A stretch of DNA of 64,000 bases from Epiperipatus broadwayi (GCA_028023455.1 JAQFVV010012423.1:8910269-8974268); one strand, 5' to 3'; positions 1-12,328 are shown, counted from the first letter of the stretch. Program-made: numbers and translations. Notes: a model not told the origin generated them from the letters alone.

Positions 1-976
1 AGAATATCCGGATTTGCAAATTATACAGAAAGATGTCTAATCATTTGCTAATATTATATCTGACTTATTACTAGATCATAATCTATAAAATAAATTGTTA
101 TAAAAAAACCTAATACATATTACTTTTTATTAACATATTACGTATGTGAGAGATTATATATTTGAGCTTTGATAGCATTATAAGAGGTTTAAGCAGCAGC
201 AATTATTATATAATAAGGAGTTCAAATTTGTATATGCTTGTCTGAGTAATAAAATGATTTCTTTCTTCTTCATAATCTAAAGCTGATGAACAAATATATG
301 CAAATTTGCATTACAAATATAAACAAAAGGAAAAATCAATATTATATATGATAGAATTAAATTACTATGAAATAAATAATGTCTTTTGTATTTAAAGATC
401 ATAAATTACAATGTAATAGATTTGAATTCGGTTTTGATAAAGAAATATTTTGCATAAAAATAGAAATAAGAAGAAAAATAAAAATAATTATTTTTAATAA
501 TGAAGGAATTAATTTATTAAAAAGCAAGGAGCTAACAAAAATGTATGATGCTTGGAATATTATGTAAAATATTACATTATGGGTAGTTTCACTTGTAATG
601 AAATATACATTTGATCATAATTAGGTTTTAAATTAATTGAAAATGTAAAAATTTATTGTGTAATGCACATTTATTTTATATATATATATAAATACAATTC
701 ATTATCATAACATACTCATGTATATGTTTTTAAAACTTTATAATAACAAAAACATATATAAACACTAAATACAGAATTATTACAACTGAATTCAGGAACC
801 ACAGATCAACATAAGAAACTCATTTAAATTTCAACACATGAAACTACTTTCAAGAAATAAAGTAAATTATAAGTCCTAATGCAGATTATATCCTATTATG
901 CAAGTCAATGTGCAACCCCAGTGTTATAATTATTAAAACCATGTAATGTAATAAAGAAATTTTCATAAGTATTTAC
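1..976. other. AT-rich sequence, probably intron of the sulfotransferase gene
   Basis: No conserved exon, RNA gene or repeat could be recognised on either strand. Short open frames here, for example at 379-567 on the plus strand, have AT-biased composition and no family resemblance. Because exon 2 ends in a donor site and the C-terminal exons are missing, this stretch is most simply intron. Confidence 0.5.
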
Positions 977-1188
977 CTTACATTTTTGACTAAAAATGCT
1001 TGAAGGAAGAACTTCCAATGGTAAATGTGATTTAATTAATCTAGCTCCTGTAATTTTTGAGATTTGTTTAATGCCAGGATATGGATACTCAAGAAAAGGA
1101 AATCTCTGCTCAATATTTTTTTCTTTAGCAGATTCAAAATCAAGATTATTTAATAAAAGATAAACAATTTCCTGCATCCATGTAGTTC
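977..1188 (-). CDS. Sulfotransferase, coding exon 2 (partial gene, continues off left edge)
   Basis: Second coding exon of the same sulfotransferase, 212 bp, codons 104-174. The acceptor is TTTTTTGTAG|GAACTAC and the donor AAG|GTAAAT in phase 0. It opens with GTTWMQEI, completing the PAPS loop, and contains RLIKSHLPLEVLP around residues 153-165. The KSHLP element corresponds to the SULT KTHLP motif, so the catalytic histidine (residue 158) is present. It stops at QKCK, just where other SULTs continue with the RNPKD-containing 3'-phosphate region. I see no later exon in positions 1-976, so the C-terminal part lies outside the window. No stop or frameshift interrupts the two exons, so the gene appears functional as far as visible. 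The intron between them is 3.1 kb and carries a same-strand LINE remnant. Confidence 0.88.
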
Positions 1189-2785
1189 CTACAAAAAATA
1201 ATTATTAAAAAAAATCAGTTATCAAAAAAAAAAAATTAATATTAGAATATTAATATTAGATTGATACTATTTAAAATGTCATATATCATTACCATTAGTT
1301 TTATTTCAAAATGGCAGACTCTATGATCAATCTTACACTATTCTCTAATATTTAAATCAGTTATCTTTTTCTACCTTCCCTTAGACTTGATTTATATCTT
1401 TTAAACATATCTTTCATAATTTCCAATCCAATTTCTGTTTCACTTAATAATTTTCTTAATAAAAAAAAATACATTTTTATTTACTCTCTTCAATATTCCA
1501 TCTGCCTCCATACCTCCAACTCAAAAATCTCGTCTTATCTCATTCTCTAATCATTCAAATCATTATTCCATATACAATCATAATCCAAACAAAAATCACT
1601 CTGCCTTTATTAAAAGTCACTGCAATTTTCACCCTAATATTTATGTTGCTATTTCTATCATCAATTTCCTAACTATTTAAGTGTTATCCTTCTTTCTTAG
1701 TTGTCCCTCCTAATCTATTTTTCAAAATATCAAACAACACAATTCAATCTAATAAAATCCTCTTCAAAATGAAACATATTTCTCAACAATAATCTTCTAT
1801 CTTTTTTTTCATTCTAAATCCCTATCGTTATTCCAACATAAACTTGCCTACTACTATAAATGTCAATTTAGTACTCTCAATAAAGCTGTAGAAGTCACCG
1901 TCATCATTTTCAACAGGTACTGAATCAACTATTTACATTCCATTTTATGTTTAGTGATTCATTAAACACTGCAAGTCAACCTGTTTGTTCTCTCACCACA
2001 TATTTTACTTTTGAACTATCTTATTATTACCAACATACATCTTTTCAAGAATTCTTTAACAGTCTGTTGTTCTTCTATTAATATATATCCAAATCTTAAA
2101 TTCATAAGGAACTGATAAAATACATATATTAGAAGTCTTATTGTTCAAACATATGGATATATTTATTTTTAGTATGAAATTATTTTTATTAAAAACATTT
2201 CAGTCATGTTTAATTATATAATTAATTACATCTGTATTAATAATCTGACCAATATATTTGTAGTCATAGTTGCCCTTTGGATTTTGAGGCTGAGAACAAA
2301 TATGGAGTGGGGCCTCCAGTAAATAAAAAAGTGAATAAATAAAATCTTTTAATTTTTAATACAAGAAAGGAACATATACAACATTTATTTTTATCTAAAT
2401 ACAAACTATCAGTTGTTTGCTTGTTTATAAAAATGTTCAAATGGTGAGATATTTGGAAATTTGGTGCACTTCATTTCAAAAGTAGGCTTTAGCTTCATGT
2501 ATAAGAATTTGCATTAAATGTCAGCCTTTCAGTCTATTTTATTAATGCATAAGATATATATTGTGTTGTTGATTAAAATAAGATAGCTAGGTATGGTGCC
2601 CCACTAGCCTCTGGGTATACCAGTTGATTGACTTTAGGGACACTAGTGTTTGTAGCTGCTAATTTTATATTTCCAATGATCAATATTAATTTTCCTCTAT
2701 AAAAACCCTAGAATGTAATTTTAATCTTTTTAGCATTTATCTTTCTTATTTTCATCTGATAACCTTTATAACATTTCTTGAAGTT
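1189..2785. other. Sulfotransferase intron 1, distal part
   Basis: AT-rich intron. Positions 1290-2100 are pyrimidine-rich on the plus strand, as is typical of an old minus-strand retroelement body, but I could not match it to a protein domain. A short, less AT-rich patch at 2590-2650 is not recognisable. Confidence 0.4.
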
Positions 2786-3520
2786 CTAAAATATTATTTG
2801 CAAAAACAACAATTTGCAAACTTGAATATTTAAATAACATTTATGGATTTTATTCTCTTCAGTTCTAACTGTAATGCACAAAATATTTCTTGTAACACAG
2901 TTGTTAATATTTTTGGATATGGAATTGCCTGATGGTAAACTCTTATCATTGTTAATCTTCTTAGGATCACTATGAAATCTAATCAATGCTGTTGCATTTC
3001 GATAAATATTCTTCAGAATATGACTGCACTGGCTGTATATATACATATAATAATGTAAATAAAGTGTATTATTCGATTTTGGTAATATGTACAGACAGTA
3101 CTTTGTATTGTTTTCACCCTGAAAAATACAATAATGTAAAAAACTTAATATCCTGAGTCTATATTTTTATAGTCCAAAGCCTCAATTATTACAGAAATGC
3201 TTTTAAAATCAATTCCCTTTTCATAATCCATAAATCCAAAGCATAATTACAACTCATATTTTCTGGTCCTTTCTATAATTTCTCTCAATACTTGAATATG
3301 ATCCATTAGGCTAAAGTAATTTTTAAATCCAATTTATGGGTCCAAAGTTTGCAGTATTTATAATTATCTTGGTGTAAAGATCTTGTATAGAAATGATTGA
3401 AGTCTAGTAGGTTTGAAATTTATAATATCTTCTTTATCATCTTTCTTAAATATCAATACTAATATTGCACTATACCAATAATACGACATACCTTAACAGT
3501 ATGGGAAAATAAACTTACCA
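2786..3520 (-). pseudogene. Decayed RTE-type LINE ORF2 (reverse transcriptase part) in sulfotransferase intron
   Basis: Broken reverse-transcriptase coding sequence in the same direction as the host gene. Translating across frames gives FKKDDKEDIINFKP (about 3460-3400), DHIQVLREIIERT (about 3306-3265), FMDYEKGIDF (about 3235-3205) and NIYRNATALIRFHSD (3010-2966) followed by a remnant of the RQGDxISP block (SGNSISK). These follow, in order, the conserved blocks of RTE-clade ORF2 (the KKGDxxDIxNYRP, DHIQ, DYEKAFD and NIYxNATxxVRLH regions). Several stops and frameshifts separate the blocks, and no FADD catalytic motif is visible, so it is dead. Boundaries are approximate. Confidence 0.7.
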
Positions 3521-4288
3521 AAAAAAAAAAAAAAACATAACTGTTGCAAAAAAAAAAGGCTATCCCTCTCCTGATTCACAAATTATATTGTAAATATCAA
3601 TTATTTATTTATACCATTCCAAAAAAACTTTTCAATAATTCTAATGGAATTTTGTTAATGTCCAATGCTTGCTTAACTTCATTTCAAGAATAACTTTTGC
3701 TATTTTGCACTCCATTATTGAACACTCATCTTATACTTACTTTACTTTCTTTTATCAACACAGATTAGGATTTATTATATTTATCATACAAATCAATGAT
3801 ATTCTATTTCAATCAGTGTAGCAAAAATTTCAGCCCCTTATCTAACACAGCTATACGATTTAAAACAATAAAATTTCAAATCTCCAGATTGGTTTCTGCC
3901 TTCGTCAGATAAAGGCAGAATGCAATGCAGAAACTACAGCATCTAGCAGCTTTCTTTTACATCTTTATACTAATCAAACTAATACCCTGAAATTTAAAAA
4001 AAAACAAAACTATTTATTAGTAGTAATTATTTGTTCTTGCTTTCCATTGTTTATTCATTTCTTCCTCCTTATTGCTTTTAAGTGAAAGTTTCCTCTTTTT
4101 ATCAAATATATTCTCCAAATATTACATGCTTGTTTGCATTCTATATGCAATATAATGATCTCGTCCAATTATTTATTGTATTGCGATCAAAAGTATTTGC
4201 TGTGCAGAGTCTACGTAAACACAATTTCAGTACAATAATGTAATATGACACATTTATTGAACGCATAATATTTGCAATATAAACCTAC
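3521..4288. other. Sulfotransferase intron 1, proximal part
   Basis: AT-rich intron with poly-A/T runs near 3519-3560. A short self-complementary patch at 3886-3930 (GGTTTCTGCCTTCGTCAG and its imperfect inverse) could fold as a hairpin. No gene was recognised. Confidence 0.35.
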
Positions 4289-4598
4289 CTGATTTGGGAA
4301 AAGTGACAACAAAAACATCATCGTGTTTTGCTTCAAAGTTTATTACATCATCAATTATTGATTTTAATTGTCGCGGAAATATATAATTTTTAAACGAGCA
4401 AAGTTGAAAAGTGTCATCAAAATTTTTATTATAAGGTATATCCTCAATTCCTAGCTCACGAAAATGACGCTGTTGTCTTTTTTTCTTATAAATGATATAA
4501 CCGCTAGTAAAGCCCGCAGTTATGCCAACTGTTAAAATACTATATTTTAACACTGCCTTTACGTTCAAAGACATTGTGAATCCAATAGTTTTAAACAT
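4289..4598 (-). CDS. Sulfotransferase, coding exon 1 (N-terminal anchor and PAPS-binding loop)
   Basis: First coding exon of a SULT-type sulfotransferase, an enzyme that moves sulfate from PAPS to small acceptors. It encodes 103 codons plus one base. Residues 19-37 form one hydrophobic segment (ILTVGITAGFTSGYIIY) followed by KKKR, which reads as an N-terminal membrane anchor; classic cytosolic SULTs lack this. A basic linker and the lead-in to the fold follow, then FVVTFPKSG at residues 95-104, the 5'-phosphosulfate binding loop with its catalytic lysine. The exon ends AAATCAG|GTAGGT, a strong donor that splits the glycine codon. Exon 2 resumes with GA ACT ACA TGG, restoring the family signature PKSGTTW. 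I took the first ATG; a second in-frame ATG at codon 9 would still keep the anchor. The family call is firm; the anchor, its topology and the substrate are inference. Confidence 0.88.
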
Positions 4599-6935
4599 AG
4601 AAATGCTTAAGATAATTTCATAATGTCTAGAAAATACACATACTTAAGATAAATAGAAAAAGAAGATCTTTCGTTAATATAACCATATTTTATTTTTTAC
4701 ACAAATTTTTTCTAAAGAATTAAATCACTAAGTTCTCATTTCACAATAACAGAACTCAGGATACAAACTTTTCAACGCGATGCGATACATTGTAGCAATA
4801 CCTTGATCGAAGTCACCTTTAATAAGTATTGACTTTTATTAAATTGAAAATACTGTTATTCTTTCAGAATTCTTTTGTTTAGTTTTCATCCTATTTTTAA
4901 AAAATTCTTCGCATTTTCTCAACGATTTTATTCCTATTTTTTTTTGTTTGTATTCACTTCAAAACAAAAACTGCTTTAATTGTAAAGGTTCAACGTTTTC
5001 AGTTACAGATTCTTACCTAGTCGCAAGACAGATTTAAATATTTTCTCCATTTCTTTGATCGTTGTTTGGTCTTTAAATTCCCATTCTGATTAGTGGCATA
5101 GCTGAAATGTTTGGGTACCAACGCAGAATTTTAAAAAAGATCCTTTTATATAAATAAAACATATACTTTAATGCTTTTTTGAATACAGTATATATAAACG
5201 AAAGAGCTCCTAAGATTAGTACACATTGCCTTGATTTGTTTCACGGTAGTTACATCACTATGTCTTATCTTAATAAATAATTTGCATCTCTATTGATATT
5301 ATACATATCTTCAATTTCAAAGATAAACTATTAAGTTTTTTTTTTTCTAACTACATATTTTTAATTTAACACTTTTCTTTTTTTAATACTTAGTACCCTC
5401 TATATAATTCTCACATTCTTTTTCATTTTATTTTTATGATCAAATCTTTTCTCCAATATTATGGACATTCTATCTTATTTTTAATGGCAGAATTTTTCTA
5501 TATAGTATTCTCCCTCCCAACCTATATATTTCCAATGGCTTTAATTTTTTACTAAATTTAATAACTATTTTCTCTCTATATATGAAGTAATATATTCAGG
5601 CAAAACTCTCTATACGTATTGCCATTCAGTGTAACCCAGAGTAATCAATGGATGCCAGAAGGTTTGTGCCTACTCATCCAATATCCCTAGACTAGTCAGT
5701 GATGGCACTTTAACATATCTAAAAAATGATGATAATTTATATTTTTAATTACATCTAGATTTAGATATTTCATATATTTAATTTTACTAATTTTTCACTT
5801 TCATTTTCCTTAAAATGAATATAAATATTAGATAATAAATAGCACTTCATTAATATCTTTATCTGAAATAGTTGATGTATGGTAATGAATATAAAAATAT
5901 TTGCTACTTGTAAATCAAAATATAATAATAAAAGTTTGTATATAGTTTGACGTATAATCTACCAAATGTCTAGTCTTTTCTTTTTCTGAGGATTTAAATA
6001 AATCTATATATAAATGTGGAGTATATTATATTTATTTTATAGAACTGATATAAATTTATAATTCATTAATGCAATAATTTAAATGTAATTTTAATTAGAA
6101 AGGATTTAAACCCTATACATATGGCTGTTATATTGTTTTAAATACCACAACGGTGTTTTGTTGCGTACGAAGGACACTCTCAAACCAAAGCACAGGATAG
6201 TTCCTTGTTCCATATAAATATTTGTTGTGGGCTTGATCGAATTTTATTTAAGAAAACAGAGTATTAATATTTCAACTAAATTTTTTTTTTAGTGAAATCA
6301 GTCTTGGGAAAAATATTATTCTGAAAATAAAAAGTATGTACAATAATTTATGTTAAATATTATCTCAATATCTTCTTTATTCTTTTTTGGTGCTTTCAAT
6401 TTGATTTTGAAATATATTTGGTTAATAATTTTAAAAATATGACAAGTGTTTCTTCTAATTTGAAGTTACAATTATATTTGTAATTATTATAAAATAGGGC
6501 TGACTTTAGGTCAATTGGACTCCTGAACAGCTTGGATAAAAAAAATAAATTATCCAAGACTGTAAATTTTTCTTTAATCAAAATAATGTAAAAAAAAACA
6601 AAACAATTTTTATCTATTATCAAAATTAAAAATGGTAACAATATTAAATTTTGTTCGATTATTTAAATAATAATAATAATAATTTCTTTTCTGGTTAGTT
6701 TTTATTTTTAGAATATAATGCAAAACATTTTGTGTGGGTCAGCTTACCAAACACAAAAGTAGTGTCTTGTGTGGCATGTGATATTATTTAATTTGCTTAT
6801 GTGTGTGAAAAAATGAACTTAATGGATTTGTCAAATTTTATATTGGTAAACTGTAGATTTTTAATAAATAATATATTTAAATATTTATAAATGAGTTTTT
6901 TTTCTACAATACAGGCTTTTTCATACCTGCACTTA
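4599..6935. other. Upstream flank of the sulfotransferase gene
   Basis: This would contain the minus-strand promoter and 5' UTR of the sulfotransferase. The sequence is AT-rich throughout, and I could not choose a TATA box or initiator with confidence. Positions 5640-5710 hold a fragment of a dispersed repeat that recurs at 35130-35170. Positions 6396-6641 and 6797-6988 have minus-strand open frames of low-complexity composition that I do not regard as genes. Confidence 0.4.
5640..5710. repeat. Fragment of a dispersed repeat
   Basis: The phrase TGCCTACTCATCCAATATCC followed by CTAGACTAGT is shared, with small changes, with 35134-35170. The preceding GTAATCAATGGAT also recurs near 35490. The less AT-rich composition stands out from the flank. 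The family is not recognised. Confidence 0.45.
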
Positions 6936-6939
6936 TATA

Positions 6940-7058
6940 TGTAATATATAAGGATTTGAACTCGGACTTTCACACGACCCTCAAACATCCATGCTATCTC
7001 ATACCACTAATACACTTGATCACACACATGTCAAAAAGATAAATAATCACCAATATAT
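6940..7058 (-). repeat. tRNA-like-ended repeat unit, minus strand, left piece (split by the LTR element)
   Basis: On the minus strand this reads through a box close to GATAGCATGGATG to a B-box-like GAGTTCAAATCC (plus strand GGATTTGAACTC near 6954). It matches the minus-strand reading of 12910-13030. The unit continues after the LTR element at 12333, so the two pieces were once contiguous. It is the interrupted copy used to define the LTR insertion site. Confidence 0.65.
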
Positions 7059-8982
7059 TGAACCAGATTGATTTCTGATTCAGTTGTTTTAGTATTAAAA
7101 TTTAAAAAGGGAAAAGCAACTTAATTTTCATTAAAAGTCTTTATAATGTTTTTATTATTTTTAAAAAAAAAAGAAGCATACATGTATTTAAACACATACG
7201 CGTTTATATTTAAAATAGTTTACTTTCACTACTTTGTTTATAAAATTGATTTATTTTAAAATAGTTTACTTTCACCGCCTGTTTTAATCAATTTGATTAA
7301 AAACAGGCAAGCTTGCTAATTATATATTCCTGTTGCTTTTATTTTAATCGTTTTTAAAGTTAATGCTAAAAAGCGGAGGTTTAATTGTATTGTCGTTTTT
7401 GTTTCAATATCCCTGGTTGGAATTCTTAAATTAGATTGAGCGGGAAATTAATATTTGCCCTGCCTGAGATATAGAATTGGAGACTAATGAAAGTTTTCGC
7501 GGGAAATGTAGCGAGGCAAGGATAGCCCGCCAATTTTAGAGATATAGAGAGGATTCAGTATAAAAAATAGACACTTGGATTATTGCCTGCAGAGAATCAC
7601 ACCGTTTTGGATAGAGTGCGGACATTTAATCCCTGCTAAAAACTTAAACTATTATCGACAAACTTCGTTAATGTGCAAGATGTCAAAATTTACCACTATG
7701 AGTTTTGCCATCATTAGAATGTCTGGCTAATTTAAACAAAGGATGGACCCATGCCTACCAGCTCTTCTTCAGTCATGCCATGAGCCTCTAAAATAAACAC
7801 TGCCTCTACCTTGCCACTGTCAAAGGACCTGAAAGTTGAACTATTATCAAAAGCACGCACTAGTCACAAAATCACTAGAACTCTGCCTTACCATAAGCTA
7901 AACTTTTTCCTATTCTAGCCAGGGTAAATAAATTGCGTTTAATTAAATCTCCACTCAATCTAATGATAAGTATGTTTTAAAATGGTATTAATTGTTTTTA
8001 ATTATTTATTATCTGTATGTACTTTTTCTAGTATTTAAAGTGTGTCTTGGAATCTTAGTTTTAAGATTCCAAGTGTTTGCAATTTTCGTTTATCAGGGTG
8101 CATTAGGAGATTGTATTTTATATGTTTAATATATACCTGATTATTTCGTTAACTATTACAAAACACATTGGCAGTTTTCATAATCTTTATTTATTTACCT
8201 GCCCTTAGTTGTAAAATAAAGAATCTTTAAACATGTTTCGTTTGCGCTTTTTGTGCAAACAACAAAATCTTTTTGCTGGCTATTTGTCAAGTTATTTCTT
8301 CGGGTTGTCTGAAAGTAGTCATTTCTTTCTGGATTACATAAGATCATAATCAAATATCTTTTGCTGTCTTGTATGTGAGATCAACCACATTTACTTTGAA
8401 TGTAGTATTATGCACAGCAGTCCTGCGGTGTTTTAACGACAGTAGTTAGAATATTACTGCTCGAACGTCCATGCTGGTTTCGTTGATTTTCGGCGAGACA
8501 GTAACTGTTTTATTATCTCTGATTCAGGAAGCTAAAGTTGTTGTTTGTTTTTGTGATTTTACAACTGGCCAGCAAGAAGATATTATCCTAACCATTTCTT
8601 ATATTTTAAGTGAGAGAATTTTGCTGCCAAAATGATTAATGCCTTCATGTTTGCCCTACTCTTGTGCACTCTCTGGTAAATACGCATATGTTATTATAAG
8701 CCACTTTTGTATTCATGGCTAGATGTCTTCACTCTATTGCCCAACTTTTAATAAAATTAATAAATTGTTTAAACTTAATTTGGCTGACGTTTGTCTTTGT
8801 GCTTTGATTTCTCAACTGTCTAAACAATATTTAAGATATCTTGTTCCTCCCTGAGTGTAGTTCGGTGCCTTTTGATTCGCATATCCTGTCCACCCTAAAA
8901 TAAATGTCTAGTTCCTATTTTCGGACTAGTGGCGCCCCCAGGGTCAGTATATGCGAATCTCAAAGATCTTTCTCCCGTTACA
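7059..8982 (+). repeat. 5' LTR of element 1
   Basis: Direct repeat of 10444-12328, with substitutions and a few small indels. TATAAAA at 7559-7565 is a likely promoter, and AATAAA signals lie near 8213 and 8750. The two LTRs start identical at insertion, so their differences date the event. Confidence 0.88.
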
Positions 8983-9360
8983 TATATATAAATTTTTCGC
9001 GCATCAACGTGGAGCTTCGAGATTTCAAGCCCATGTGAGATTTTGTTTAGACGGTTGAGAAAGATTTCAGATGTAAGTGGCAAGATCTAGTCGGTAGAAG
9101 TTTGATTTTTGTTAATTATTGCAGGTAATGTTGGAGCAGTTTGGTAGAACGGGGTTCGTCTTTTTCATATGACATAAATAATAGAGTTTTTTTTGTTGTT
9201 GTTGTTTAAAAAAAAAATCATTCGGAGTTAATTTTCGAATTTAAAAGTAGTAAAAATAGTTCGTTGTCTTCTTGCATATAAATAAATAGCATTTTATTTG
9301 CTTTGAGAGTTTTTGTTTAAAAAAAAAAAAGTTAGTATAGCGAGTTAGCCTTGTGTAAAA
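8983..9360 (+). other. Leader of LTR element 1
   Basis: Untranslated leader between LTR and reading frame. A possible primer binding site, TGGAGCTTCGAGATTTCAAG, begins at 9010. It has the TGG start and a loose resemblance to the end of a tRNA, but it lies about 27 bases from the LTR, which is unusually far. Confidence in it is low. Confidence 0.35.
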
Positions 9361-10212
9361 ATGAAAGGTAAAGAAGAAGGTGACAGGGTGGCAGGTTTGG
9401 AAGAGAGCCCTGTTTCATTTAAATACCCCCAGATAGTAGAAAAAGAAGAGAGTGAGACACAGATGATGATAAAGTTGTTAATATAAATGAAACAAAGTCA
9501 GCAAGCCGGGATGAAAGAAATACGACAAGCATTGCTAGAAATGAAACAAAGTCAGCAAGCAATACTGGAGGGGCTGAGAGCAGAAATGAAAGAAATGAGA
9601 AAAGAAATGACAGGAAGAGTAGAAGAGAGTCAGGAAGTAGAAAAAGTGGTCATAAAAGATATAGAAATTGAAGTAGCACAGGATAGTACTAGGACAGAGA
9701 GGGTGGAAATAAAGTTTGAAATAAGTAGAGAGTGGAGAGAGATAGATAGTGTGGTGGAGAAAGAAGATCTTGGAGACAGTTATAAGTTAGGGGTTGAAAG
9801 CAGTGTAAAAGAGTTACCTCACGAGGTTAAAAATGAGTTGAGTAAAATAACTGTTAGTTGTGAACAGGGATTTAAAACTAAGAAGAGAGTTAAGGAAAAG
9901 TTTTCGGAATATGATTTTAGGGCAAAAATAAAAGCCATTTATAAAGCAATCGTACGCAAGTCACGTAAAAAGTCTGTAGGAAATGAAGTTTTGCAATTTA
10001 CTAGTGTTGATATGATCAAAAATAAAGTGGGAAAAGATGAAGAATTGGGAAGTTTTGTTAAGAAAAAGGTTCAGGTATATATGCTAGAAAGCAAAACAGA
10101 ATGGGAAAGAGATGAGATAAAATTTTATAAGCTAAAAAGGGACAAGTGGGTGAAAGTAGACCATGTCCGGAAGTTAGTAATAAGAATAAAAGAACCGCCA
10201 GACAAAAGTTAA
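9361..10212 (+). pseudogene. Gag-like reading frame of LTR element 1, interrupted by one stop
   Basis: One reading frame starts ATG at 9361 and is broken once by TAA at 9484-9486, then runs open for 241 codons from the ATG at 9487 to the stop before 10213. The N-terminal part is repetitive and rich in M, K, E and Q, with the unit EMKQSQQA repeated; this suggests a coiled coil as in some Gypsy Gag N-termini. The remainder is highly charged (Lys and Glu), with no zinc knuckle (CX2CX4HX4C), protease DSG or polymerase motif. Codon use is A/G-rich, unlike the surrounding pyrimidine-balanced sequence. It may be a truncated Gag fused to an unidentified tail. Function is not recognised beyond the context. 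Confidence 0.6.
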
Positions 10213-10443
10213 AGATTCAGCTTTTAGCAATTGGACGGATTGTTTTAAAACAAAAAAAAAATTTGTCATGATTTACGAGAATGGATAAATGTTTGAAATG
10301 AAATATTGTTTTGTTTTTCATGAATGCAAGGCAAACGTTCGGCAGAATTTCTAGGGGTAGTTTTTAAAATGTTTATAATTAAAAAAGAAAGGAAAAAAAG
10401 TTGCAGGAATGTTTTTATTTTTTTGATCGTGCATTGAGGCAGT
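10213..10443 (+). other. Downstream part of LTR element 1 interior
   Basis: Short 3' untranslated stretch before the 3' LTR. Purine runs at 10383-10400 (AAAGAAAGGAAAAAAAG) are the best polypurine-tract candidate, but they are about 45 bases from the LTR; the immediately adjacent GAGGCAG is short. Confidence 0.4.
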
Positions 10444-12328
10444 TGAACCGGATTGATTTCCGATTCAGTTGTTTTAGTATTAAAATTTAAAAAGGGAAAA
10501 GCAACTTAATTTTCATTAAAAGTTGTTAAAATGTTTTTATTATTTTTTTAAAAAAAAGAAGCATACGTGTATTTAAACACATACGCGTTTATATTTAAAA
10601 TTGATTTATTTTAAAATAGTTTAATTTCACCGCCTGTTTTAATCAATTTGATTAAAAACAGGCAAGCTTGCTAATTATATATTCCTGTTGCTTTTATTTT
10701 AATCGTTTTTAAAGTTAATGGTAAAAAGTGGAGGTTTAATTGTATTGTCATTTTTGTTTCAATATCCCTGGTTGGAATTCTTAAATTAGATTGAGCGGGA
10801 AATTAATATTTGCCCTGCCTGAGATATAGAATTGGAGACTAATGAAAGTTTTCGCGGGAAATGTAGTGAGGCAAGGATAGCCCGCCAATTTTAGAGATAC
10901 AGAGAGGATTCAGTATAAAACTACTTGGATTATTGCCTGCAGAGAATCACACCGTTTTGGATAGAGTGCGGACATTTAATCCCCGCTAAAAACTTAAACT
11001 ATTATCGACAAACTTCGTTAATGTGCAAGATGTCAAAATTTACTGCTATGAGTTGTGCCATCATTGGAATGTCTGGCTAATTTAAACAAAGGACAGACCC
11101 ACGCCTACCAGATCTTCTTCAGTCATGCCATGAGCCTCTAAAATAAACACTGCCTTTACCTTGCCGCTGTCAAAGGACCTGAAAGATGAACTATTATCAA
11201 AAGTGCGCACTCATCATGAAATCACTAGAACTCTGCCTTACCATAAGCTAAACTTTTTCCTATTCTAGCCAGGGTAAATAAATTGCGTTTAATTAAATCT
11301 CCGCTCAATCTAATGATAAGCATGTTTTAAAATGGTATTGTTTTTAATTATTTATTATCTGTATGTCCTTTTTCTAGTATTTAAGGTGTGTCTTGGAATC
11401 TTAGTTTTAAGATTCCAAGTGTTTGCAATTTTCGTTTATCAGGGGGTGCATTAGGAGATTGTATTTTATATGTTTAATATATACCTGATTATTTTGTTAA
11501 CTATTACAAAACACATTGGCAGTTTTCGTAATCTTCATTTATTTACCTTCCCTTAGTTGTAAAATAAAGAATCTTTAAACATGTTTCGTTTGCGCTTTTT
11601 GTGCAAACAACAAAATCTTTTTGCTGGCTATTTGTCAAGTTATTTCTTCAGGTTGTCTGAAAGTAGTCATTTCTTTCTGGATTATGTAAGATCGTAATCA
11701 AATATCTTTTGCTGTCTTGTATGTGAGATCAACCACGTTTACTTTGAATGTAGTATTACGCGCAGCAGTCCTGCAGCGTTTTAACTACAGTAGTTAGAAT
11801 ATTACTGCTCGAACGTCCGTGCTGGTTTTGTTGATTTCCGGCGGGACAGTAAATGTTTTATTATCTCTGATTCAGGAAGCTAGAGTTGTTGTTTGTTTTT
11901 GTGATCTTACAACTGGCCAGCAAGAAGATATCATAACCATTTCTTATATTTTAAGTAAGAGAATTTTGCTGCCAAAATGATTAATACCTTCATGTTTGCC
12001 GTACTCTTGTGCACTCTCTGGTAAATACGCATATGTTACTATAAGCCACTTTTATATTCATGGCTAGATGTCTTCACTTTATTGCACAACTTTTAATAAA
12101 ATTAATAAATTGTTTAAACTTAATTTGGCTGACGTTTGTCTTTGTACTTTGATTTCTCAACTGTCTAAACAATATTTAAGATATCTTGTTCCTCCCTGAG
12201 TGTAGTTCGGTGCCCTTTTGATTCGCATATCCTGTCCACCCTAAAATAAATGTCTAGTTCCTATTTTCAGACTAGTGGCACCCCCGGGGTCAGTATATGT
12301 GAATCTCAAAGATCTTTCTCCCGTTACA
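10444..12328 (+). repeat. 3' LTR of element 1
   Basis: Direct repeat of 7059-8982. TATAAAA is at 10914-10920. Ends TCTCCCGTTACA immediately before the ATAT duplication. Confidence 0.88.

Larger units (their letters stand above)
7059..12328 (+). mobile_element. Non-autonomous Gypsy-type LTR retrotransposon, element 1 (LARD-like)
   Basis: Complete 5.27 kb element. Two direct long terminal repeats start TGAACC and end CCCGTTACA, the standard TG...CA ends. The element is flanked by the 4-bp duplication ATAT (7055-7058 and 12329-12332). Related intact repeat units at 12900-12920 and 13350-13370 show what the empty site looked like. The LTRs (about 1924 and 1885 bp) exceed the interior (about 1461 bp), which encodes no protease, reverse transcriptase, RNase H or integrase. 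This design fits a large retrotransposon derivative mobilised in trans. The Gypsy assignment rests on the ATAT duplication and is inference. Confidence 0.85.

Noticed and set aside
379-567. 62-codon plus-strand open frame near the left edge
   Set aside because: Composition dominated by Ile, Lys, Phe and Asn codons typical of random AT-rich sequence; no family or splice context.
8895-9083. 62-codon minus-strand open frame over the end of the 5' LTR
   Set aside because: Antisense shadow crossing an LTR/leader boundary.
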